Below, one piece after another: positions 33,704-43,974 of a stretch of 64,000 nt of DNA (positions are counted from its first letter, which is position 1; every line of letters starts with the position of its first letter). Under the pieces are notes generated by a model that saw only the letters and a program-made list of their open reading frames with translations, searched no databases and had not been told where the DNA came from. The stretch covers positions 44,626,557 to 44,690,556 of the forward strand of contig NC_134400.1 in the NCBI RefSeq assembly GCF_050003625.1, read 5' to 3'. Made by a program: the position numbers and the translations under genes. Source of the DNA: Haematobia irritans (Eukaryota; Arthropoda; Insecta; Diptera; Muscidae).

Positions 33704-35941
33704 CACGGATGAAAAAGACTGTTTTTCATATGTTTGGCTATAAACATTATATGTTTGGAACACAAATTTTTAAACACAATATTTTTGAGTGCAAGCATAT
33801 AATGTTCATAAACTAGCATAACATGTTTGGGACATATATGTTAATATGTTAGAACATATTATGTTTGGGACATAAAATGTTTGTAAATATAATATGCTTG
33901 GATGCAAACATATATTAATTTAGAAATAGCCTATAAACATATATGTGTTTAGTAGCTTGGAGCGTTATTTAACAGGGAGCGATATTGAATTAAGTTGGTG
34001 GTTGTTGCTTGTTATTACAAAATTAACATTTTATTTTTCCTTGGGCAATTGATCAGCTACTTCTTTGATCCTTACAAACTGTGTGGTCCGCTGTTCGAAT
34101 CCCCGTCCGGCAAAAGGTAAAATTAAAATAAAAACAAGTATATACGGCCGCAAGTTCGGCCAGGCCGAATCTTATGTACCCACCACCATGGATTGCGTAG
34201 AAACTTCTACGAAAGACTGTCATCCACAATCGAATTACTTAAAACTTCTTATTCATGGTTGTTGGATACCATATACTAACATCACGTACCAAATTTCAAC
34301 CGACTGGGAAGTATTTTGCTCTTCCAAAGGGCTCTGGAGGTCAAATCTGGGGATCGGTTTATATGGGGCCTATATATAATTATGGACCGATATCGACCAA
34401 TTTTTGCATGGGATTTTGAGGCCATATATTAACACCACGTACCAAATTTCAACTGAATCAGATGAATTTTGGTCTTCCAAGAGGTTCCGGAGGTCAAATC
34501 TGGTGACCGGTTTATATGGGGGCTATATATAATTATAAACCGATGTGGACCAATTTTTGCATGGTTGTTAGAGACCATATACTAACATCACGTACCAAAT
34601 TTCAGCCGGATCGGATGAAATTTGCTTCTCTTAGACGCCTCGCAAGCCAAGTCGGGGGATCGGTTTATATGGGGGCTATATATAATTCTGGACCGATGTG
34701 GACCAATTTTTGCATGGTTGTTCGAGACCATATACTAACACCATGTACCAAATTTCAGCCGGATCGGATAAAACTTGCTTCTCTTAGAGGCCTCGCAAGC
34801 CAAATCGGGGGATCGGTTTATATGGGGGCTATATATAATTATGGACCGATGTGGACCAATTTTCGCATGGTTGTTAGAGACCATATACTGACACCATGTA
34901 CCAAATTTCAGCCGGATCGGATGAAATTTGCTTCTCTTAGGGGCCTCGCAAGCTAAATCGGGGGATCGGTTTATATGGGGGCTATATATAATTATGGACC
35001 GATGTGGACCAATTTTTGCATGGTTGTTAGAGACCATATACTAACACCATGTACCAAATTTCAGCCGGATCGGATGAAATTTGCTTCTCTTAGAGACCTC
35101 GCAAGCCAAATTTTCGGGTCCGTTTATATGGGGGCTATACGTAAAAGTGGACCGATATGGTCCATTTGCAATACCATCCGACCTACATCAATAACAACTA
35201 CTTGTGCCAAGTTTCAAGTCGATAGCTTGTTTCGTTCGGAAGTTAGCGTGATTTCAACAGACGGACGGACGGACGGACGGACGGACATGCTCAGATCGAC
35301 TCAGAATTTCACCACGACCCAGAGCAATATTTCGATGTGTTACAAACGGAATGACAAAGTTAATATACCCCCCATCCTATGGTGGTGGGTATAAAAATCA
35401 TACAATTGAATAATTTCTTCTACAATGTTTGTATTACAGAAAAAGGTGTTAAGAACTAAAAAATCTCGTGGAAGTGAGAAAGATGTGGGGGAATATACAA
35501 TTGGGCAGAAACAAAATTTTGAGCATTCAGGACGAAAACCTATGTTGTTAGCACCTATATTACCTGTTTATTTTCATAATTCATTATGATTGTAAATATA
35601 TAAATAAATAAATAAAATTTTGAGCACAATATTGTTTGGGAGAATTTTTTTTTAAGCATATAATATTTTTGGGTGCAAAATGCTTCCAAACATATTATAT
35701 GTTCACATAATAACATATTGTTTTTTGGAAGACAACATTATTGAATTTGGATGCAAAAATACAAAATGTTTGGAACTTAGACTACCCAAACATATATTGT
35801 TTAGACCAATATGCTTTCAAACATATTATATATTGGAAGAGATCAAACATATAAATGTTTGGGCAATAGCCAAAAATGTATATGCTTGAAGCAAAATATG
35901 TTTGGGAGTATATGTTACAGAAGCGATTTTTTGTGAGCGTG
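33704..35941 (+). mobile_element. E-family element (E3) carrying a nested C element
   Basis: Starts CACGGATGAAAAAGAC after TA (33702-33703) and ends TTTTTTGTGAGCGTG before TA (35942-35943). Removing the nested C element (34133-35394) leaves about 976 bp, equal to E1 and E2. The host sequence 'agagaccttccTAcgcttatg' exists uninterrupted at 5551-5577, another in-window empty site. Frames at 35680-35889 duplicate that of E1 and are not genes. Confidence 0.88.
34133..35394 (-). mobile_element. C-family element (C4), reverse, nested in E3
   Basis: From AACAAGTATATACGGCCG to ...GGTGGTGGGTATA, the reverse of the C ends. It lies in the A-run 'aaaataaaa|...|aaaaatcat' of E3, whose uninterrupted sequence is known from E1 and E2. 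It has about five 153-bp repeats, a short CCGT run (35270-35285) and no 29-bp array. This shows that the array is dispensable. Frames of 100-146 codons are repeat artefacts. Confidence 0.88.
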
Positions 35942-36169
35942 TACGCTTATGACAAGAAGTCTTTGGTCTCACGACAATATTTTGTTTTCAGTGTGCATTA
36001 GAATTAATAATGAACTCAAGGTGTCATCTATACGACAGTTTCCTTTTAAATTACGAGGGGTATATCCAAAACATGCATTCTGAACTAATCAAACGCTTCT
36101 TCAGGTGTTGAAAAACGTTTACCTCTCATTCTATTTTTGACGTACTGGAGCCGATGTATGAGAGCTCGA

Positions 36170-36430
36170 ACACAGAAAACAATTTTACGAAAAATTTTCC
36201 AGTTAAAGTCTTAATTGAGTTTTAAAGAAAATTTCAATTAAAAATTTAATTGATTGAAGAATTTTTTTAATTGAAATAAACATCAATCAGAAAAATTGGA
36301 TCAATTAATTTTTAATTGACTTTCAATTAATTTTTTAATTGATATTTTCATTTCTGAGATTGAAGACATTTCAATTAAAAATTAATTGGAATTAATTTCG
36401 TGATTGAAGCAAAAAATATTTTTTGTGTGT
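36170..36430 (+). repeat. R-family TTAATTG-rich element, copy 3
   Basis: Bounded by 'acacagaaaacaatttt' and 'aaatattttttgtgtgt', an inverted pair. Interior as in the other R copies but shorter. Confidence 0.6.
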
Positions 36431-36650
36431 ATTGTTGTGGTGAAAAGTGATCCGTTTTTGGCGGTTGGTTTTTCTGATTTCTTGGAAGACAACTGGCAAA
36501 CAAATGGCTATGTACCACTCAGAATTGACTGTTCTGCGTTGTTCTACTGGTACGATTGAAATATGTCAAGTTTTTCATGATAATTTGCTTGGAAATGCAA
36601 ATCTTGAAACACTCATACAGTTGTCATATTTGTGGAGTATTTCTTTCGAT
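36431..36650. other. Unassigned DNA with an open frame
   Basis: A + frame of 107 codons starts at 36447 but runs on into the LINE tail. I see no domain and do not call it a gene. Confidence 0.3.
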
Positions 36651-37500
36651 CAATTTATTTATTTATTTACACGGCTAATATCAGCCGAGACTTTACAAAA
36701 TATAACTTTTTTAATTCAATCAAATATAATTTTACATTCCAAATGGGCGAGAAGGGGCCCTATAGGTTAGTAAGGACCACAGCGAGTCAGTAGGGACTCT
36801 AAAGCCAGGTATTCGAGATGTGGGTCTGTAAGGGCTCCGCGGTACTTAATAAGGTTCAACATATATAAACAGATGGGTCAGAAGAGATAACATTGAACCA
36901 GATAAAGCTTAAAAACTGCAAACATCATAGACGGTAAGAGCGCGGAACACAGGATCATAGAAATAGCAATCGGGTGTATAGAACAGGATCAAATTTATGA
37001 CAACACAGCTGGAAATTTATAAGGCAAAAACCCTTGGCTCATAAACTCTATTGTTAAAATTAAGTATAGATATATAGAATTCAATGTATAGACCGAATTA
37101 TAGTTTCTACACAAAACATTAAGTGGATTAAATATTAATAATATTAAATATTTTGTAAACTAGTGTATTTCATAGTTCTGTCTACAAAATTCTGTCTTTA
37201 AGAATACAAAGTTTCTAGTTATACGATTTGGAACATTATAGAAATTCTTGATTTTAAGTAGTGTGAATCAGTATCTCCATTAATAAGTTTAGTGAGAAAT
37301 ACAATACCATCATAAACCATCTACGATCAAGAGAAGGAAGATCAATTAACATAAGACGACTAGAATTAGGAGGTAAGTCGTATAACTTATTCCAGCCAAA
37401 CCTCCTAAAATAAGAAACTGATTCTGAACAGATTAAATACGATCAATAGAACAACGATAACTTGGTGACCAGACAATTGACAAGAGCCTTTTCCTAAGCG
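36651..37500 (-). pseudogene. 5'-truncated LINE remnant with reverse transcriptase C-terminus
   Basis: On the minus strand, 37195-37490 encodes, across frames, WSPSYRCSIDRI, then SVQNQFLI, then RRFGWNKLYDLPPNSSR, LMLIDLPSLDRRWF and LTKLINGDTDSHYLKSRI. This 'W-x-YRxxI...LDRR...LxxLINGxxDS' pattern is typical of the region after the reverse transcriptase core in Jockey/I-type LINEs. At least two frameshifts and a stop break it. About 540 bp of presumed 3' UTR follow, and the element ends in (TAAA)n, seen on the + strand as ATTTATTTATTTATTTA at 36653-36670, the usual LINE 3' end. Confidence 0.65.
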
Positions 37501-37511
37501 ATTGTCAAATT

Positions 37512-37721
37512 GGTCAAATGTTCATGCAATATTGGTACTGATTTTGGACAACTTTCACGAAATTCGTCTTGAAGTGAACTTCTACTTCGGTTGATAAACA
37601 CTGATCCTTGGCGGAGCTTCATCGCCAAAAATTGCATTTCATCGATGCACTGTTTTTGAGTTAATACACGTCCAAAGTTGTAAAAAATAATCGCACGGAA
37701 ATGTTCACGATTTAATTCCAG
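37512..37721 (-). pseudogene. N-terminal fragment of a mariner-family transposase
   Basis: Seventy open codons on the minus strand read LELNREHFRAIIFYNF, then LTQKQCIDEM, and later LQDEFRESCPKSV joined to ILHEHL. The order matches the N-terminal DNA-binding region of a fly mariner-like transposase. The middle is out of frame (GDEAP appears in another frame), and the segment between PKSV and ILHEHL is missing. There is no Met. The catalytic domain is absent. Confidence 0.6.
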
Positions 37722-38231
37722 TTTTTGGGCGAGATGAATCTTTTAAGTTGCTGTAAACAGCACAAATAGTTCTCATATGTCAAAACGTTGTGAGTGTGTA
37801 AAATCTTAAAAATGTCAAGCTTAACGATTATCATATTGCAACATTAGTGTTTCCCAATCTCGAAAATGCAACCTTAGTATGTTGGTGTCCTTCTTGAACA
37901 CTCTCGGTCTCCAACTTTATTTCTTTCTCTATACTCTCTCTTGCTCTCTTTTACATATCTTTCACATATGTTTATCAAAATTTGTAAATTATTATATATA
38001 TACATCCACACATATTATATTTATATAAAAATTATGGGCCAAACATAGTATAACAGGTTGGCTGATAAGTCCCCGGTCTGACACATAGATGGCTTCGTTA
38101 GTATTAAATTCATATTATTTTTATATAGTACCAACCTTCAAATGATTCGTGTCAAAATTTGACGTCTGTAAGTCAATGAGATTGTGAGATAGAGCGTCTT
38201 TTGTGAAGCAACTTTTGTTATTGTGAAAAAA

Positions 38232-39635
38232 ATGGATAAAAGGAATTTCGTGTTTTGATAAAATACTGTTTTCTGAAGGGAAAAAATATGGTGGAAGCAA
38301 AAACTTGGCTTGATAATGAGTTTCCGGACTCTGCCCCAGGGAAATCAACAATAATTGATTGGTATGCAAAATTCAAGCGTGGTGAAATGAGCACGGAGGA
38401 CGGTGAACGCAGTGGTCTCCCGAAAGGTGGTTACCGACGAAAACATCAAAAAAATCCACAAAATGATTTTGAATGACCATAAAATGAAGTTGATCGAGAT
38501 AGCAGAGGCCCTAAGGATATCAAAGGGAGCCACCGTGGTGCAATGGTTAGCATGCCCGCCTTGCATACACAAGGTCGTGGGTTCGATTCCTGCTACGACC
38601 GAACACCAAAAAGTTTTTCAGCGGTGGATTATCCCACCTCAGTAATGCTGGTGACATTTCTGAGGGTTTCAAAGCTTCTCTAAGTGGTTTCACTGGCATG
38701 TGGAACGCCGTTCGGACTCGGCTATAAAAAGGAGGTCCCTTGTCATTGAGCTTAACATGGAATCGGGCAGCACTCAGTGATAAGAGAGAAGTTCACCACT
38801 GTGGTATCACAATGGACTGAATAGTCTAAGTGAGCCTGATACATCGGGCTGCCACATAACCTAACCTAACCTAAGGATATCAAAGGAACGTATTGGTCAT
38901 ATCATTCATCAATATTTGGATATGGGGAAGCTCTGTGCAAAATGGGTGCCGCGCGAGCTCACATTTTACCAAAAACAACAACGTGTTGATGATTCTGAGC
39001 GATGTTTGCAGCTGTTAACTCGTAATACACCCGAGTTTTTCCGTCGATATGTGACAGTGGATGAAACATGGCTCCATCACTACACTCCTGAGTCCAATCG
39101 ACAGTCGGCTGAGTGGACAGCGACCGGTGAACCGTCTCCGAAGCGTGGAAAGACTCAAAAGTCCGCTGGCAAAGTAATGGCCTCTGTTTTTTGGGATGCG
39201 CATGAATAATTTTTATCGATTATCTTGAGAAGGGAAAAACCATCAACAGTGACTATTATATGGCATTATTGGAGCGTTTGAAGGTCGAAATCGCGGCAAA
39301 ACGGCCCCATATGAAGAAGAAAAAAGTGTTGTTCCACCAAGACAACGCACCGTGCCACAAGTCATTGAGAACGATGGCAAAAATTCATGAATTGTTCTTC
39401 GAATTGCTTCCCCACCCACCGTATTCTCCAGATCTGGCCGTCAGCGACTTTTTCTTGTTCTCAGACCTCAAAAGGATGCTCGCAGGGAAAAAAAATTGGC
39501 TGCAATGAAGAGGTGATCGCCGAAACTGAGGCCTATTTTGAGGCAAAACCGAAGGAGTACTACCAATATGGTATCAAAAAGTTGGAAGGTCGTTATAATC
39601 GTTGTATCGCTCTTGAAGGGAACTATGTTGAATAA
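38232..39635 (+). pseudogene. Himar1-type mariner transposase, frameshifted
   Basis: The DD34D signature is intact: TVDETW, FHQDNAP and DLAVSD, with 34 residues between the second and third Asp. The N-terminal paired helix-turn-helix domains and WVPREL linker motif are readable. The gene is dead. It has a one-base loss just after the ATG, a 2-base loss near RSGLPKG, the SINE at 38527, a lost G at WDAHE and an insertion at AGKKNWLQ. Reading resumes to the natural end (...LEGNYVE, TAA at 39633). The APSD motif reads AVSD. Confidence 0.92.
38527..38869 (+). mobile_element. tRNA-derived SINE, copy 3, inside Himar1
   Basis: A complete SINE with A box TGGTTAGCATG and B box GGTTCGATTCC. It ends in a CCTAA-repeat tail and is flanked by a 17-bp duplication of mariner coding sequence CCTAAGGATATCAAAGG (38510-38526, 38870-38886). 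Its first C overlaps the tail. It inserted in a transposase codon after the mariner had already arrived. Confidence 0.93.
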
Positions 39636-39716
39636 TAAAAACGATTTTTGACAAAAAAATGTGTTTTTCTTTGTTAGACCGGGGACTTATCAGCCAACCT
39701 GTTATTCTAACATAAT

Positions 39717-39781
39717 AATCTATAGATCTCTATCATTGCATTCAGCCGCCATATGATATTGAAATTCAAAGAAGAAGCTAT
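39717..39781 (+). repeat. 65-bp direct repeat, left copy
   Basis: Identical over 65 bp to 40267-40331 (AATCTATAGATCTCTATCAT ... AGAAGAAGCTAT). This copy replaces about 12 bp of E-family sequence next to the mariner, so it looks like filler copied from the right-hand site during break repair. Confidence 0.8.
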
Positions 39782-39850
39782 GTGTTCCAAACATTTTGTG
39801 CTAATTTAGGATCATTATTTTTTGCACTCAAACATTTTCTATTACAAAAT

Positions 39851-40375
39851 CCAGCCCGAAACTCATATTTTTTATTGCCGGAACACACAAATACTTACCG
39901 TGCTTCTATATAAATTAACAACTTCCCATGCCGATTCAATACAATCGGAGGAAGCAATGTTGCATTCTGCAATCTGGTAACATCCTACTTTTTATTCCAT
40001 CTATATATTGCCCCATCGTGACAAATGATAATTGTTATCGTTTTTATTTACTCTTCTCGAATTTTATATACACCTGCAAATAAAATTTAATTCGCAAAAT
40101 GTTAATCGATACATTGTTGCATATACAAAATTGAAATAGTGCAATACTTTTATTTTCTAAATAGTTTTTGACGTCGTTTCTATTTATGCAATCGAGAGAG
40201 GAACTACTTTTTTTACCCGTTTGCCTATTCCAGGCATGTACCACTATTAGATCAGAATGCTAAGGAAATCTATAGATCTCTATCATTGCATTCAGCCGCC
40301 ATATGATATTGAAATTCAAAGAAGAAGCTATACCAATCCTCTGTACTTATGTATGTATGGAATATGGAATAAATA
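39851..40375. other. Unassigned DNA with right copy of 65-bp repeat
   Basis: Contains the second copy of the 65-bp repeat at 40267-40331, likely the donor. No gene was recognised; a 66-codon minus frame at 40044 has no domain. Confidence 0.4.
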
Positions 40376-41308
40376 AAGGGTGATTCTTTTGAGGTTAGGA
40401 TTTTCATGCATTAGTATTTGACAGATCACGTGGGATTTCAGACATGGTGTCAAAGAGAAAGATGCTCAGTATGCTTTGACATTTCATCATGAATAGACGA
40501 ACGATCTGCCACAACGTCGAATTTTCAGTGAATGGGCCCTAGAAAAGTTGGCAGAAAATCCGCTTTTTTATCGACAAATTTTGTTCAGCGATGAGGCTCA
40601 TTTCTGGTTGAATGGCTACGTAAATAAGCAAAATTGCCGCATTTGGAGTGAAGAGCAACCAGAAGCCGTTCAAGAACTGCCCATGCATCCCGAAAAATGC
40701 ACTGTTTGGTGTGGTTTGTACGCTGGTGGAATCATTGGACCGTATTTTTTCAAAGATGCTGTTGGACGCAACGTTACGGTGAATGGCGATCGCTATCGTT
40801 CGATGCTAACAAACTTTTTGTTGCCAAAAATGGAAGAACTGAACTTGGTTGACATGTGGTTTCAACAAGATGGCGCTACATGCCACACAGCTCGCGATTC
40901 TATGGCCATTTTGAGGGAAAACTTCGGAGAACAATTCATCTCAAGAAATGGACCGGTAAGTTGGCCACCAAGATCATGCGATTTGACGCCTTTAGACTAT
41001 TTTTTGTGGGGCTACGTCAACTCTAAAGTCTACAGAAATAAGCCAGCAACTATTCCAGCTTTGGAAGACAACATTTCCGAAGAAATTCGGGCTATTCCGG
41101 CCGAAATGCTCGAAAAAGTTGCCCAAAATTGGACTTTCCGAATGGACCACCTAAGACGCAGCCGCGGTCAACATTTAAATGAAATTATCTTCAAAAAGTA
41201 AATGTCATGGACCAATCTAACGTTTCAAATAAAGAACCGATGAGATTTTGCAAATTTTATGCGTTTTTTTTTAAAAAAAAGTTATCAAGCTCTTAACAAA
41301 TCACCCTT
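40376..41308 (+). mobile_element. rosa-like (DD41D) mariner deletion derivative, copy 2
   Basis: Bounded by AAGGGTGATTC and AATCACCCTT with TA duplications (40374-40375, 41309-41310), 933 bp. Almost identical to copy 1 (8526-9442), in the opposite orientation. The two share the same internal deletion after 'catcatgaatagac'. Confidence 0.92.
40497..41201 (+). pseudogene. DD41D mariner transposase lacking its N-terminus
   Basis: Open from 40497 (after a TAG) through LPQRRIFSEWALEKL to ...NEIIFKK. The catalytic Asps (SDEAHF, QQDGATCH, LTPLDYF) are all present. The likely original ATG at 40489 is followed after three codons by the deletion junction and is out of frame. The start at 40548 is TTG, so the protein is not expected to be made as such. 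About 235 residues of catalytic domain remain undamaged, which suggests youth or recent spread. Confidence 0.88.
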
Positions 41309-41310
41309 TA

Positions 41311-41842
41311 TATTCCAGAATCACATCACCAATTAATTTTATCGAATGATCTGTACGCTGATTATTCATTCAAAACATTAGGAACATTACGCAGGAGTAA
41401 ACACTGTAATTTAATACCTTGAATGATTTTCAAAGGAATATGTCGCAAAAAGTCATTGGATAATTTTACAAGTTTTATGTCTCTTGGGCATATTATTAAA
41501 ATCGAACTTAGTAGTAAAATCACCCTTCGACGATTACTGATTAAAATCACGTACATTTGTCACGCACATTAATCGAATATTATGCATAGTTGATTGATAT
41601 GCCGATAATGATTGAATACTAGCTATGAAAATGTCCAGAAAAACCCTTGTAAACAGAGTATATTGTTATTGCACAAAATTTAACATAGTTCTAGTTGGCA
41701 CTCACCAATATGTTTGAAGGCTATTTACCTTATGTAGTATTTGTTAAAAAAAAAAAATTTTTTAGAGCTATATTTGAATTGGTACTTTCGATTAATCCGA
41801 AAGCCAAACCCAGGGGAACAAAAATTATATAAATTCTAATAT
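41311..41842. other. Unassigned DNA
   Basis: No gene recognised. It may contain more decayed LINE sequence upstream of the RNase H fragment. Confidence 0.3.
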
Positions 41843-41983
41843 CGATGGAGTATAGAATTTAAACATGCGAAAAGTTTACCTAATCACTGTAATGTTTTTC
41901 AGGCTGAAATATTAGCAATAAATGAAGTGTCAAATTTTCTGAGAAGTAATGCTCCAACAAGTGTTGGTATAGGTATATACTAA
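41843..41983 (+). pseudogene. LINE RNase H domain fragment
   Basis: Forty-six codons read RWSIEFKHAKSLPNHCNVFQAEILAINE and onward. The 'LPxHCxVFQAExxAI' motif is the second conserved block of the RNase H domain in I- and R1-type LINEs, with the catalytic Glu in QAE. The frame is cut at GIGIY-stop, where the H element starts, so the following Asp-containing block is missing. No matching part was found beyond the H element. Confidence 0.7.
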
Positions 41984-43296
41984 CCCCCATTTTCATGAAG
42001 CTTTGTTAGTGCTACGTTAACTAACAAACTTTTAAACCGTATTATGGACAAAGCTGTCATCTTGCCTATATATTCCATATTCCACACTGTTAGAAAAATA
42101 TGTTTTTCATATGTTCCGATATAAACAAAATGTGTTTCGGGCACGATTTTAAACCACAATATATTTAAGTGCGAACATGTAATGTTCCTGAACTAACACT
42201 AAATGTTTGGGACATCTATGTTAATATGTTAGAATATATTATGTTTGGGGCATGAATGTTTCATAAAAATCATATGTGTGAATACAAACATATATAAATT
42301 TACAAATTTCGACTAAACATACATATGTTGTGATATTTTATTCAAAGCGACAGAGAGAGTATAGAGAGAAATAGAGATGGAAACCGGGAGAGTTGACGAA
42401 AGATATCAATATAACACAGCAAAAGAGTCACAAGAGAACAATTTCTGTGAAACCGCTTGTATGTTGTTTCGGAAAACTGTTTGATATATTTAAGTCTAAA
42501 TATTATTTAATTTGAATAAAGAGAATATACATTCTGAACCAAGAGAATAGACATTTGAAAAACAAACAGCTTATGTTTTCGCCTTGAGAGCAGCATTTTA
42601 TGTATGTGTGGACATGTGTTTTGTTTATCATTTTGGCATTATGGGCACAATTTTTTTCTTGGTTCGTTAAAAGAAATCAGGGGTCTTCATAAAAATAACG
42701 AAAGGGCACTATACTCTTTTTAGAGTTGGGACAGTAAAATGAAATAAGGAGGAAATAGTGAAAAATTACACAGTAAAATATAAAAAAACAAACTTTAGTT
42801 CCTCTTTATTAAAAAGTAGTCCACGAGGAGTTGACGGACACCATCAAATATAAAAGCGGGCATTAAGTTCGAGTTTTACAGCTAAAACAATTTAAAAAGT
42901 TTATTTTCTTTAATTATTATTAAAGAAAAATAAAAGGAATTTTAGAGCGATGGTGTTAAATGCTAGTAAAAAACTGTTCACTCCTAAATAAATTTATGTT
43001 TATATTATAAAATTATGTATGTATGTTTATACTCGACTCCACGTTCTTCTTTTGTTAGTTTTTGAATTCCTTCCAAATTTTAAAGTTTTGTACAAAAACA
43101 GTTTTTTATTACAAGATTGTTATTTTTGCAATAAAAAATAATATTTTATCCAAAAATCAGTCAATTTCGTTTATATCAAGCACTGTTACTGACTATAAAT
43201 CTTTAATAACGCACATTTCGAAGTTTCATTTAAAAAAATTAATATAGTGTAAATATAAATGTGTAAATTAAAAAAAAAAAAAAAACAAAAAAAAAT

Positions 43297-43372
43297 GTTC
43301 GGTCGGAGCAGGGATTGAACCCACGACCCTTTGCATGCAAGGCAGACATGCTAACCACTGCTCCACGTGGCA
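43297..43372 (-). ncRNA. tRNA-like SINE head (reverse)
   Basis: On the minus strand it reads GCCACGTGGAGCAGTGG, an A-box-like GGTTAGCATG, a GCCTTGCATGCAAAGG arm and a B box GGTTCAATCCC, followed by T-rich sequence that would terminate RNA polymerase III. The ends do not pair into an acceptor stem, so it is a SINE head and not a working tRNA. It is related to but distinct from the head of the four SINEs. Confidence 0.6.
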
Positions 43373-43489
43373 AACAAATGTATGTTTCTGTTAAATAATG
43401 TTATGTTTGCATAGGCTCGTGGGCGCTGCAAACTATGCTATATAAATGTAACTTAAAACGATAATTATCTACTGGTGACTATAACAGCT

Positions 43490-43558
43490 ACGTAGCCCAG
43501 TGGATAGTGTGTTGGCTTACAAACTGTATGGTCCTCGGTTCGATTCTCCGTGCAGGCG
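43490..43558 (+). ncRNA. tRNA-like segment inside E5
   Basis: GTAGCCCAGTGGATAGTGTG (A-box position), a TTACAAACTGTATGG arm and GGTTCGATTCT (B box). It aligns with the weaker tRNA-like region in E1, E2 and E3 (TTACAAACTGTGTGG ... GTTCGAATCCC), so it belongs to the E family and is not a separate insertion. It may act as an internal Pol III promoter; no acceptor stem is visible. Confidence 0.55.
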
Positions 43559-43974
43559 AAAGGTAAAATTTAAAAAATTTATAAAAGTGAATAAAATCTT
43601 CAACATTATTTGTATTACAGAGAAAGGTGCCAATAACTAAAAATCGTGGAAGTGAAAAGTACGAGTATGTTAGGAAATTCTTCCAAGCATATAATATTTT
43701 TGGCTCAAAATGCTTCCAAACATATAATATGTTCACATAAAAAAAACATATTAATGTTTCGGCAGTATGCAATAATATATGTGCTTCCTGCAAAATATGT
43801 TTGGAACATATGTTAAAGAAGCGATTTTTTTTGAGGGTGCAGTTAGGAATTTAACTGCCGAAAATTTTTCAGTTAAAGTTAACCGGAGAGAAGATATTGA
43901 CAATTTATTTTCTGTTAACTGGCAGTTAAAGCCTAACGGAGCTACATGAAAATGGCCGTAAGACAGTTAAACTA

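Larger units (their letters stand above)
38053..39702 (+). mobile_element. Himar1-like mariner, copy A
   Basis: Ends are ACAGGTTGGCTGATAAGTCC and GGGGACTTATCAGCCAACCTGT with TA on both sides (38051-38052, 39703-39704). At 1650 bp it exceeds the usual 1.3 kb because a 343-bp SINE sits inside. Ends and protein match Himar1, irritans subfamily, as I know it. Confidence 0.93.
37880..39850 (-). mobile_element. E-family remnant (E6) split by Himar1 copy A
   Basis: Before the mariner, 'tatactctctcttgctctctttt' and 'ccaaacatag' match E5 (42220-42400) in reverse. After it, 'ttctaacataat' and 'gtgttccaaacattttgtgctaattta' continue the E sequence. The mariner therefore inserted at a TA inside an E element. 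A 65-bp foreign piece (39717-39781) also interrupts it. Confidence 0.55.
42085..43839 (+). mobile_element. E-family element (E5), long and diverged
   Basis: Starts CACTGTTAGAAAAATATG and ends TTTTTTTTGAGGGTG, with CA on both sides. It is longer than E1 because of added sequence (42340-43290) and a tRNA-like insertion (43297-43372). The body from 43490 parallels E1 from 2400: tRNA-like region, 'gaaaggtaaaattt', 'tttgtattacagagaaaggtgc', ATATGTTTG words. Confidence 0.65.
41984..43955. mobile_element. H-family TIR element split by E5
   Basis: The left end CCCCCATTTTCATGAAGC and the right end GCTACATGAAAATGG form inverted repeats continuing into GTTAG/CTAAC. Inside, 'ttaactgcc' and 'ggcagttaa' also pair. 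Without E5 (42085-43839) the element is about 215 bp. Non-coding MITE-like element; target duplication unclear. Confidence 0.6.

Noticed and set aside
36447..36770. 107-codon frame as a gene
   Set aside because: It runs through the antisense of a LINE tail and shows no recognisable domain.
38527..38605. Functional tRNA genes at the SINE heads (also 6897, 12059, 48090, 43297)
   Set aside because: A and B boxes are present but there is no paired acceptor stem, and each head continues into a SINE body or lies in a mobile element.
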